Of a DNA stretch of 64,000 nucleotides, positions 45,625-55,792 are shown piece after piece (the first letter of the stretch is position 1; each line of letters starts with the position of its first letter). The notes beneath the pieces are model-generated. The model made no database searches, had not been told where the DNA came from, and saw nothing but the letters and a program-made list of their open reading frames with translations. The position numbers and the translations under genes are program-made. Origin of the DNA: Chrysaora quinquecirrha (Eukaryota > Cnidaria > Scyphozoa > Semaeostomeae > Pelagiidae); assembly GCA_014526335.1 (NCBI GenBank), contig JACTAT010000037.1, positions 1,693,777 through 1,757,776 of the forward strand, given 5' to 3'.

Positions 45625-48600
45625 ATAGGATAACTAAGGATCAGTAATGATTAGCTAAGGATCAGGTAATGATCAGTAATGATCAGGTAATGATTAGTTA
45701 AGGATTAGGTAAGGATTAAGTTAGGATCAGTAAGGATTAGCTAAGGATCGGTAATGATTTGTTAGGGATCAGCAAGGATCAGTAAGGATCAGCTAAGGAT
45801 CAGTAATGATTTGTTAAGGATCAGTAAGGATCAGCTAAGGATTAGTGAGGATCAGGTAATGATTAGTGAGGATCAGGGCGAGGATCAGGAATGATTAGTT
45901 AAGGATCGGTAATGATTAGTGAGTATCAGTAAGGATTAGTGAGTATCAGGGCGAGGATCAGGAATGATTAGTTAATGATCGGTAAGGATCAGTAAGGATC
46001 AGTGAGGATTAGTGAGGATCAGGTAATGATTAGTGAGGATCAGTAAGGATTAGGATAGGATCAGGTAATGATTAGTTAAGGATCAGTAAGGATTTCGTAC
46101 CCATTTAGGTTCCAGTTTACAGTATTCTGTGCAGGGGACGATTCAAGAAATTGCTCATTGGGTGAAATAGCTAGTTAAGTTTTAGGAGGATTAGTTAAGG
46201 ATCATTAATGATCAGCTAAGGATCAGTAAGGATCAGTAATGATTAGTTAAGGATCAGTAAGGATTAGTTAAGGATCAGCCAAGGATTAGTGAGGATCAGT
46301 AATGATTAGTCAGGATGAGGGCGAGGATCAGTAATGATTAGTTAAGGATTGATAAGGATCAGTAAGGATCAGCAAGGATCAGCAAGGATCAGTAATGATT
46401 AGTTAAGGATCGGTAATGATTTGTTAAGGATCGGTAAGGACCAGTAATGATTAGCTAAGGATCGGTAAGGATCAGTAATGATTAGCTAAGGATCAGGTAA
46501 TGATCAGTAATGATCAGGTAATTATTAGTTAATGATTAGGTAAGGATTAGGTTAGGATCAGTAAGGATTAGCTAAGGATCAGTAATGATTTGTTAAGGAT
46601 CAGTAAGGATCAGTAAGGATCAGCTAAGGATCAGTTATGATTTGTTAAGGATCAGTAAGGATCAGCTAAGGATTAGTGAGGATCAGGTAATGATTAGTGA
46701 GGATCAGTAAGGATTAGTGAGGATCAGGGCGAGGATCAGGAATGATTAGTTAAGGATCGGTAATGATTAGTGAGCATCAGTAATGATTAGTCAGGATGAG
46801 GGCGAGGATCCGTAATGATTAGTTAAGGATTGATAAGGATCAGTAAGGATCAGCAAGGATCAGCAAGGATCAGTAATGATTAGTTAAGGATCGGTAAGGA
46901 TCAGTAATGATTAGCTAAGGATCGGTAAGGATCAGTAATGATTAGCTAAGGATCAGGTAATGATCAGTAATGATCAGGTAATGATTAGTGAGGATCAGTA
47001 AGGAATAGCTAGGGATCATGATTAGTGAGGATCAGTAAGGATTAGTGAGGATCAGGGCGAGGATCAGGAATGATTAGTTAAGGATCGGTAATGATTAGTG
47101 AGTATCAGTAAGGATTAGTGAGTATCAGGGCGAGGATCAGGAATGATTAGTTAATGATCGGTAAGGATCAGTAAGGATCAGTGAGGATTAGTGAGGATCA
47201 GGTAATGATTAGTGAGGATCAGTAAGGATTAGGTTAGGATCAGGTAATGATAAGTTAAGGATCAGTAACGATTTCGTACCCATTTAGGTTCCAGTTTACA
47301 GTATTCTGTGCAGGGGGCGATTCAAGACATTGCTCATTGGGTGAAATAGCTAGTTAAGTTTTAGGAGGATTAGTTAAGGATCATTAATGATCAGCTAAGG
47401 ATCAGTAAGGATCAGTAATGATTAGTTAAGGATCAGTAATGATTAGTGAGGATCGAAGCGAGGATCAGTAATGATTAGTTAAGGATCGGTAAGGATCAGT
47501 AATGATTAGCTAAGGATCGGTAAGGATCAGTAATGATTAGCTAAGGATCAGGTAATGATCAGTAATGATCAGGTAATGATTAGTTAAGGATTAGGTAAGG
47601 ATTAAGTTAGGATCAGTAAGGATTAGCTAAGGATCAGTAATGATTTGTTAAGGATCAGTAAGGATCAGTAAGGATCAGCTAAGGATCAGTAATGATTTGT
47701 TAAGGATCAGTAAGGATCAGCTAAGGATTAGTGAGGATCAGGTAATGATTAGTGAGGATCAGTAAGGATTAGTGAGGATCAGGGCGAGGATCAGGAATGA
47801 TTAGTTAAGGATCGGTAATGATTAGTGAGTATCAGTAAGGATTAGTGAGTATCAGGGCGAGGATCAGGAATGATTAGTTAATGATCGGTAAGGATCAGTA
47901 AGGATCAGTGAGGATTAGTGAGGATCAGGTAATGATTAGTGAGGATCAGTAAGGATTAGGTTAGGATCAGGTAATGATAAGTTAAGGATCAGTAACGATT
48001 TCGTACCCATTTAGGTTCCAGTTTACAGTATTCTGTGCAGGGGGCGATTCAAGACATTGCTCATTGGGTGAAATAGCTAGTTAAGTTTTAGGAGGATTAG
48101 TTAAGGATCATTAATGATCAGCTAAGGATCAGTAAGGATCAGTAATGATTAGTTAAGGATCAGTAAGGATTAGTTAAGGATCAGCCAAGGATTAGTGAGG
48201 ATCAGGTAATGATTACAGAGGATCAGTAAGGATTAGCTAGGGATCAGTAATGATTAGTTAAGGATCAGTAATGATTAGTGAGGATCAGTAATGATTAATC
48301 AGGATGAGGGCGAGGATCAGTTATGATTAGTTAAGGATTGATAAGGATCAGTAAGGATCAGCAAGGATCAGTAATGATTAGTTAAGGATCGGTAAGGATC
48401 AGTAATTATTAGCTAAGGATTGGTAAGGATCAGTAATGATTAGCTAAGGATCAGGTAATGATCAGTAATGATTTGGTAATGATTAGTTAAGGATTAGGTA
48501 AGGATTAGCTAAGGATCAGTAATGATTTGTTAAGGATCAGTAAGGATCAGTAAGGATCAGCTAAGGATCAGTAATGATTTGTTAAGGATCAGTAAGGATC

Positions 48601-49912
48601 AGCTAAGGATTAGTGAGGATCAGGTAATGATTTGTTAAGGATCAGTAAGGATCAGTAAGGATCAGCTAAGGATCAGCAATGATTTGTTAAGGATCAGTAA
48701 GGATCAGCTAAGGATTAGTGAGGATCAGGTAATGATTAGTGAGGATCAGTAAGGATAAGTGAGGATCAGGGCGAGGATCAGGAATGATTAGTTAAGGATC
48801 GGTAACGATTAGTGAGCATCAGTAAGGATTAGTGAGGATCAGGGCGAGGATCAGGAATGATTAGTTAAGGATCGGTAAGGATCAGTAAGGATCAGCTAAG
48901 GATTAGTGAGGATCAGGTAATGATTTGTTAAGGATCAGTAAGGATCAGTAAGGATCAGCTAAGGATCAGCAATGATTTGTTAAGGATCAGTAAGGATCAG
49001 CTAAGGATTAGTGAGGATCAGGTAATGATTAGTGAGGATCAGTAAGGATAAGTGAGGATCAGGGCGAGGATCAGGAATGATTAGTTAAGGATCGGTAACG
49101 ATTAGTGAGCATCAGTAAGGATTAGTGAGGATCAGGGCGAGGATCAGGAATGATTAGTTAAGGATCGGTAAGGATCAGTAAGGATCAGTGAGGATTAGTG
49201 AGGATCAAGTAATGATTAGTGAGGATCAGTAAGGATTAGGTTAGGATCAGTAAGGATTAGCTCAGGATCAGTAAGGATTAGCTAAGGATCAGTAATGATC
49301 AGTAAGGATTAGCTCAGGATCAGTAATGATTAGCTAAGGATCAGGTAATGATCAGTAATGATCAGGTAATGATTAGTTAAGGATTAGTAATTATTAGTGA
49401 GGATCAGGTAAGGATTAGGTAAGGATCAGTAAGGATTAGCTAAGGATCAGCGAGGATCAGTAATGATTAGTTAAGGATCGGTAAGGATCAGTAAGGATCA
49501 GTAAGGATCAGCTAAGGATCAGTAATGATCAGGTAATGATTAGTGAGGATCAGGTAATGATTAGGTTAGGATCAGCAAGGATCAGCAAGGATCAGTAATG
49601 ATCAACAAGGATCAGTAATGATCAGTAAAGATTAGCTAAGGATCAGCAAGGATCAGTAATGATCAGGTAATGATCAGTAATGATCAGGTAATGATTAGTT
49701 AAGGATCAGTAATGATCAGTGAGAATTTGTTAGGATCAGGTAATGATTAGTGAGGATCAGTAAGGATCAGCTAAGGATCAGTAAGGATCAGTTTAGGATC
49801 TGTAAGGATCAGCAAGGATGAAATAATGATTAGTTAAGGATCAGTAATGATTAACTATGGATTAGGTATGATTAGTGAGGATCAGTAAGGATTAACAATG
49901 GATTAGGTATGG
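45625..49912 (-). repeat. Expanded minisatellite with higher-order repeats, copy 3
   Basis: 4.3 kb of GTAAGGATCA-type units (the complement of the other arrays). Three interruptions of about 130 bp starting at 46091, 47270 and 47997 carry GATTTCGTACCCATTTAGGT, then CAGTATTCTGTGCAGGG and the inner motif TTGCTCATTGGGTGAAATAG. The spacing (1.18 kb, 0.73 kb) and near-identical flanks show block duplication of kilobase segments. Confidence 0.9.
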
Positions 49913-50062
49913 TCTGATTGGAAACATCCTTCCTGCGCAAGTGTGGAATTCCTTTCCCACATCATATTGAATGGAGGAACCAGTCTATAAATTCAAGCGA
50001 GTTTATGCTCTAGGACTCAGGTATTTAAGAGGTAGTCGACAATTATAAGTAAACCGCTAATC

Positions 50063-50566
50063 ATGAATCAGTATAAATGTGGTTATTGTGAATTCTCTTC
50101 CAAGTTTAAAAGTAATGTTAAGCGACATGAAGAAGAGATGCATGAGGAGAGTAGTGAAGAGTCTGACTCAGATGATGAGATAGAAGCTGAAAGTGATCAT
50201 GATGATGATGAAACTTTCAACACTGAGGAGGATCTTCCTTTAGGGAATGTATGGCCTTCAATGCGTAGGGAAGTTGATAAAGATGAAAACATACTGCAAG
50301 TTTTCAGGCGTAAATTTTTATATAATAGAAGTTTTGAAAATGATGCTGTTGTGACTGCAGTCATAGCAACGATGCGAAAAGCACAAAAAGAAGATGGTAT
50401 GAATATGCAAGAGGCCTTAGATTATGCTATTGAGAAAAGAAAATATCTCATCATACGTCAAGCAAAGAATGATGAAGAAGAGGAAGCTAGTAATTCTGAG
50501 GATGCTGGTGTGAAAGAAGTTGATTATGTTCATACTCAATTATTCCCATACTTTGGAAATAATTAG
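50063..50566 (+). CDS. C2H2 zinc-finger acidic protein, copy 3
   Basis: 167 residues, open. The finger is CGYC...H...H (CDHC in the other copies) with all four ligands kept. Another change is Asp to Asn in GMNMQEA. Convergent with the Bcl-2-like gene at 51091-51582. Confidence 0.65.
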   Translation: MNQYKCGYCEFSSKFKSNVKRHEEEMHEESSEESDSDDEIEAESDHDDDETFNTEEDLPLGNVWPSMRREVDKDENILQVFRRKFLYNRSFENDAVVTAVIATMRKAQKEDGMNMQEALDYAIEKRKYLIIRQAKNDEEEEASNSEDAGVKEVDYVHTQLFPYFGNN

Positions 50567-51090
50567 AAATAGCTATACCTAAAAAATGTTTAGAAATTAT
50601 TCTTCATTAGTTGTCTGTTAAAAATGTAACCTTGTTTCTGTGTGAACATTCTTTGAAAACGATGCTATAAATAAATTGCTATTATCTATAGAGTATATAG
50701 GTAATATATTGTGATGTTTAGATAATACTTTTGCGTACAAACAATATAAGGCTATCATAAACCATGGATTAAACCATAAGCTATAAGAGATATTGCTATT
50801 GCGCATGCGCTCTTTGATGAATATTCATATGACATACATCATTCAAATCTCTTTTATTTCTTTGTTCTACATACTAGTTCCCAGGCCTCTAGCTCTTACC
50901 GTTATTGATATAGCTACTGCGCATGCACAGTTGATGGGCTTCTTTTATTATACTAATTGTTAATCTGTTGGTATATTCTCTTATAGTTTTTGAATAGATA
51001 TAAACATCTTGTAAACCAGCAACTTAATTTTCATTAATTGAATTTAGCATTATTTCTATATAATTAAATGTAGTAATTTAAGACAACTTT

Positions 51091-51582
51091 TCAATATAAC
51101 ATAAAACATTCAGAGTCAATTAATAGTTTTTCACCACAATCTCCTAATGCTTTATCATTGATTTCTTCTTTTATTTCTTCTATGAATGATGTTGCTACAG
51201 TCCTATCATGATATTTCATTAAACCATCAGCAAGTTCTTCAATAAAAATCATTAACATAGCCATTCTTCCCCAATTTCCTTCTTTATCCATAATTGAAAA
51301 AAGTTCACCAACTAGGCCTTTAGCTTCTAGCTTGGATATGACTTGATGTTGTTCTACTCGAGACTTTATTGAGTTTTTAGAGCTAGCTCTTGCATATGTT
51401 AGAAGATCTCGCATCCAATAATAGTATGCATTGCTGATTGGGATTGATTGTCTCTCGAAAGATATAACTCCTAAATTGCGACATTCATAGTTCCTCTCCA
51501 AAGAATATGCAACTAGATTCTTTCTAGTTAATTCCCGCTCCTTCTTCACAGCGTTGAATATGAGGTAAGCTAGTGAAATCAT
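51091..51582 (-). CDS. Bcl-2-like protein, intact copy in right arm
   Basis: 163 residues with the same translated sequence as the copy at 42206-42697, including the GNWGRM block. Two open copies next to one broken copy (4896-5387) suggest recent duplication or assembly of two alleles. Confidence 0.5.
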   Translation of the reverse strand: MISLAYLIFNAVKKERELTRKNLVAYSLERNYECRNLGVISFERQSIPISNAYYYWMRDLLTYARASSKNSIKSRVEQHQVISKLEAKGLVGELFSIMDKEGNWGRMAMLMIFIEELADGLMKYHDRTVATSFIEEIKEEINDKALGDCGEKLLIDSECFMLY

Positions 51583-52202
51583 CTTCGCATCTATCGAGTG
51601 GTATGACCAGACTGTTGCTTCTTCTCGATTTATATAGCTATACTATGGAGATTCTCTGTTAAATCAGGCGTGACGTTTGAATTATTAATCAATCAGATTG
51701 TAGGATTTCTCGTTTCTAGAATCTTGTGGAACATTCTGGAAGTTTCTGGAAAGTTCTAGTTATCCAGATTGTAGGATTATTATGTTATTTTATTTCATAA
51801 ACGATTCGAACGTCGCGTTCGAATTATTATTACGCCATCATAATTAATCAATCAGATTCTGGAAACTTCTGGAAAGTTCTGGAAAGTTCTAACCAATCAG
51901 ATAAGGGGATTCTTAGGGATGTTCTGGAACATTCTGGAAACTTCTAGATTGTTAAATTGGAAACGAGGCTAGCGGTTAAGGAACTCTTGAGGTTGGAGAA
52001 ACTCGTGGCACTATAGCGCGATCTAATGATGTTATTGGTAGTATGAGCCGCGTGCGCTAGGATCTGGGACTCTTGAAAACGAGGTTGGAGAAATCAGCAT
52101 CCATAAAAACCGTCATACTATAGCGCAATCTGATGACGTCACAGATTATGACGTCACTGCGCTGAGACCGGTGAAGTCGTGCCTGGCGCTTGCATCCTAC
52201 TA

Positions 52203-52519
52203 TCAGTGACAATGTATTTTCGATTTGTGAAACGTGTTACCGAAAAATTGAGAGTCTTCAGAAGACCAGGCTCAAAGTAACTAAACTTGAAAACGATCTT
52301 AAAAATGTTAAAGAGAAGAGGAATTTTTTTCAAGTCTATCTGAATAATGAAGTTGAGTCAACACGAGTATTTGAAAAACGGAACTGCTGCAAAAGACCAC
52401 TTGCATGCATATCAATCAAATCTCCTGTTATAAGGAAAAAGTTGAAATTTGAGGATAGTGGAAAAAAAGAAAACATTGCAATGAAACAGAGAACCCAGCA
52501 ATTTTCCCCAGTTGTTCAG
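52203..52519 (+). pseudogene. Exon with CETC motif (possible 5' part of PHD gene)
   Basis: Reads SDNVFSICETCYRKIESLQK, a CxxC pair followed by a heptad stretch and a basic region with FEDSGKKENIAM, ending at TTCAG with a following GTTATT that could be a donor. It is cut on the left by the element terminus at 52202. A PHD-finger fragment in the same orientation follows across the N gap, so both may be exons of one gene; that link is inference. Confidence 0.45.
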
Positions 52520-52841
52520 GTTATTTAATTATTTTTTTATATCTCTTCTTGAAAATTTTTAGATAAAATCTTCTTCATAACAAGTAACAATTACCAGTGC
52601 TGTTAGACAATAGATCAGAAGATCAGAGGACAAAAGATATCTTTGAAAGGAAAAGACATAAAGAGTAATTTTTTATATAAATGAAAATAATGCTGGTAGC
52701 TGAACTGCAATTCACTTCCTACAGAACTGTAATTAATGATTTAGGCCTGCTTATATCTTTATGCATTGACTTTCTCATTTTTCTAACGTTTTTCACAGGG
52801 TACTGACAATATTAAAGAAATTGTATTTATGAGTAGAATCG

Positions 52842-53341
52842 NNNNNNNNNNNNNNNNNNNNNNNNNNNNNNNNNNNNNNNNNNNNNNNNNNNNNNNNNNN
52901 NNNNNNNNNNNNNNNNNNNNNNNNNNNNNNNNNNNNNNNNNNNNNNNNNNNNNNNNNNNNNNNNNNNNNNNNNNNNNNNNNNNNNNNNNNNNNNNNNNNN
53001 NNNNNNNNNNNNNNNNNNNNNNNNNNNNNNNNNNNNNNNNNNNNNNNNNNNNNNNNNNNNNNNNNNNNNNNNNNNNNNNNNNNNNNNNNNNNNNNNNNNN
53101 NNNNNNNNNNNNNNNNNNNNNNNNNNNNNNNNNNNNNNNNNNNNNNNNNNNNNNNNNNNNNNNNNNNNNNNNNNNNNNNNNNNNNNNNNNNNNNNNNNNN
53201 NNNNNNNNNNNNNNNNNNNNNNNNNNNNNNNNNNNNNNNNNNNNNNNNNNNNNNNNNNNNNNNNNNNNNNNNNNNNNNNNNNNNNNNNNNNNNNNNNNNN
53301 NNNNNNNNNNNNNNNNNNNNNNNNNNNNNNNNNNNNNNNNN
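52842..53341. other. Assembly gap of 500 N
   Basis: A run of exactly 500 undefined bases, a conventional placeholder for unknown length. It ends the right arm of the palindrome and cuts into a PHD-finger exon. Confidence 0.98.
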
Positions 53342-53457
53342 GTGATGGAAAGAACTGTCCTGTTCAGTGGGTTCATCTTGAATGCATCCGTCCGAAAAGA
53401 AAGACTGCTCCAAAAGGTACCTGGTACTGCAGAATATGCAAGAAAAACAAACAATGA
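53342..53457 (+). pseudogene. PHD-finger C-terminal fragment
   Basis: Reads CPVQWVHLECI, then GTWYCRICKKN and a stop at 53455-53457. The W-x-H-x2-C and C-x2-C ligands are the second half of a PHD finger, a histone-tail reader domain. The first half lies in the gap. Typical of PHD domains placed at the extreme C-terminus of transposon-linked or ING-like proteins. Confidence 0.7.
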
Positions 53458-53595
53458 CTTTATGACTTCTAACAATTTAAATATGAAAACCACAATAAGT
53501 GAACATCTTTTAAAACTTTTTAGTTTTCACATCTACTCTTTTCTTTTATAACGATGATATAATTCACTAATCTTGTAAAAGTCACTTTAGTGTTT

Positions 53596-55595
53596 TCAGT
53601 TGTTTTGATCTGAGGTATCAGTTCTCTTCGTATCTGTTTTGACCACAATGCTTCCACTTAGGTTCACAAGTGCAGCGCAAACCAATAGCAATTTGTCAAT
53701 TCTGCAAAATGTTTCACCATATGCCTCTTCTGTTTGGGACTTGATCAATGGCAAAGGAAGGGTTCCTGAAAGTATCCTGTACCTTGATTTCAAGAGTCCA
53801 ATAACATGCTCAACATGTATTCGAACATTAGACTTTTCTCTGCTTTTTGTTACCTCTTCAGCAGAGAGCTGTGATTTGCCTTTTGTAAAAGCTGGAATTA
53901 TCAGCTCTGCTCCACAGACAGTAATAAAGTCATCTTGAAGAGTGAAGCCTCTGTCTGCTAAAATTTGATCTTGGGGTTTATGGTACCTTGATGAAATGAA
54001 TCCTTATCTTCTTACCAACTCAATATCGGAAACTCTGCCTCCCCAAGCCTTTGACAGGAAACAGATGGCTCCCAGAGGTGTTACTGCAATCAAAACTTTC
54101 ACCGTTGTGAGCTTCTTATAATTTGAGTACATTTGTGCTCTTGCGTGATTGTTTGATGGTGCTTTGTGACAATTTCGAAGCAGTCAATTATGCTTGTCAG
54201 CCTTGGGAATTTTAAAGCGAACAAAGATGGCAGGGTCTCTTTACTTGCTTCAATATCTGGCCATTTTACGAGGAAGCTCAGTCTTGCATAAAGTACATCA
54301 ATCCAATTCCAGAAGTATTTTCTGATGGTGCTTTCAGCATAACCTGAAAAAGCAAAATATAGAATTAGTGTATCTAATAACAAACTTGAATTTTAAGGAG
54401 ACAGTTTTGGGGAAAAGAAAAGTTGACAAGAAAAGTCATTTTACATGTGACAAAGGATATCAGTTCAAATGAAATATCAAGGCATAGACGAGCTAGAGTC
54501 ATGAAAAGCTGATCTTCAAGACACATTATTGTTTTTTGGGATCTCATTCTCACATGTGGCTCTGTCATTTTGTATACAGCTTGAAAAACTGGCCATGTTA
54601 TACCTGTCATATATGTGCACTTCTTCTCATCATTTTTAACTTTCAAAACAGAAAACCCAGACCGATCTATTTGTTTCTGCAAGTGTTTTGTTTCTTTTTT
54701 TAGTGCTTCTATTTCTCTTTGAAGTGCATCATCCAAGAAATTTTCTGATGTTACTTGATTGCCTGGAATATTTTCCTTCCTTGATTGTAAGAACAGAAAT
54801 CTCTCTTCTTCAGATATGTTTACGTTGTTTTCTCCTATTGTATTTTGTATTGATTCCGTAAACGATTCTGTTATCTGGAATGCATCATTTGCATTGTCAG
54901 TTTGGCATTCTGACACATCTTTATCTCTTTCTTCAAAACTGTTTTGTAGCTCTCCATCGTCAAATAACCTTTTCTTTGTTTTTATCTTTGCCAGCCTTGC
55001 CAGCTTTGCTCTCTCTTTAAAGATGAGCCCTGATTTCTGAGGTATCTTTCCAATTTCTTCTTTGCTACTTCTTCACTTTCAGGCTTGTGTGGCAAAATGC
55101 ATGGAATATAGTTGGGGTGAAGAATATCTTTGCTTGGTCAACCTATTTGAAAATAAATGTGAATCAAATTTACTTGCTATAATACCAGTAAAAATACTTA
55201 GTCTGATCAGGGGAAGGGAAAATATGATCAAATGTCCTTTTACCTCCAAACAAACAAAAACAGTATCATGGCTGAATGAAGCCTGAAGTGAATGGAACCA
55301 TATTTCAAGTTAAGTTTGCCTTGCTGGTAATTAAAGTACGTAGTATTAATACATAATGAAAATATAATATTCACTCACCTGACACAAAATGTTGAGAACA
55401 AATTGTTCTCGAATCTGGTGGACTATACTTTGACTTATCAGCATTTTCTCGATGAACAGCACTTAACCAAAGGTCTCGACGATCTGGTTCCAATCTTTGC
55501 TTTGGCAATTTAAAATATGACAGCTTTTTCCCGACTTTTGACATTTCCTTATGACTACTATTATTACAGTTGACTATAATACAATTTTTAGGCAT
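53596..55595 (-). pseudogene. THAP-domain DDE_4 transposase, spliced, with lesions
   Basis: Exon 1 (55595-55376) starts MPKNCIIVNCNNSS and carries a THAP zinc domain (C2CH: CxxxxC, then W in RRDLWLSAV, then C and H in TICSQHFVSG), ending at a GTGAGT donor. Exon 2 (from about 55140) has HPNYIPC and a coiled coil (LKKETKHLQKQID), then the start of a DDE_Tnp_4 domain (TGITWPVFQAVY). An intron at about 54444-54345 leads to GYAESTIRKYFWNWIDV and then [10 protein letters not shown]; a frameshift near 54175 leads to [29 protein letters not shown], a stop (TAA near 54010), then ILADRGF and NVRIHVEHVIGLLKSRYRIL. The THAP domain binds element ends; the DDE domain cuts and joins. Similar to ISL2EU/Harbinger-like transposases. 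At least two lesions make it inactive. Confidence 0.8.
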
Positions 55596-55792
55596 TTTGA
55601 ATAAAAATATATCGTAAAACTCTTGCATCAAACCCGATAACCTCAGCTTCTTCAGTTTTTCACGTGGTTTCACAGCTGAAAAGACGTGTTTATTTTCAAC
55701 GTAACCAAGCCCCACGCGCGGTTCTCATGAAGATCACGTGACTCACACTTGAGCGTGCCATGATCTATTCCACGAACTGGGATACAGAAATC

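Larger units (their letters stand above)
45625..52202 (-). mobile_element. Bcl-2-like/zinc-finger element, copy 3 (right arm)
   Basis: Inverted copy ending at 52202 with the complement of TAGTAGGATGCAAGCGCC. Both ORFs are open. It differs from copy 2 by scattered substitutions and by the expanded minisatellite; at the indel near 42925 it agrees with copy 1, not copy 2. Confidence 0.8.
40949..52841. repeat. Large palindrome around two inverted element copies
   Basis: Left arm 40949 to about 45545 and right arm about 45620 to 52841 mirror each other. They share the CETC exon (41262-41600 and 52190-52528), the full Bcl-2-like/zinc-finger element and the minisatellite. The arms are close but not identical: the left arm lacks about 10 bases near 42925 (in AGAACAAGAG) and has CACGG for ACCGG near 41617. 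The right minisatellite is 2.5 times longer. The right arm stops exactly at the N gap, so the palindrome could be longer or could be an assembly join of two haplotypes. Confidence 0.8.

Noticed and set aside
41588..52202. One transposon with 4-6-kb terminal inverted repeats
   Set aside because: The inverted similarity continues beyond both outer ends into flanking exon sequence, so the symmetry is not confined to the element.
52783..53551. Three ORFs spanning the N gap
   Set aside because: They consist mostly of undefined residues and exist only because N codons are not read as stops.
53596..55595. Host THAP-domain regulatory gene
   Set aside because: The THAP exon is spliced to a coiled coil and DDE_Tnp_4 transposase region with a frameshift and a stop, which fits a decayed transposase.
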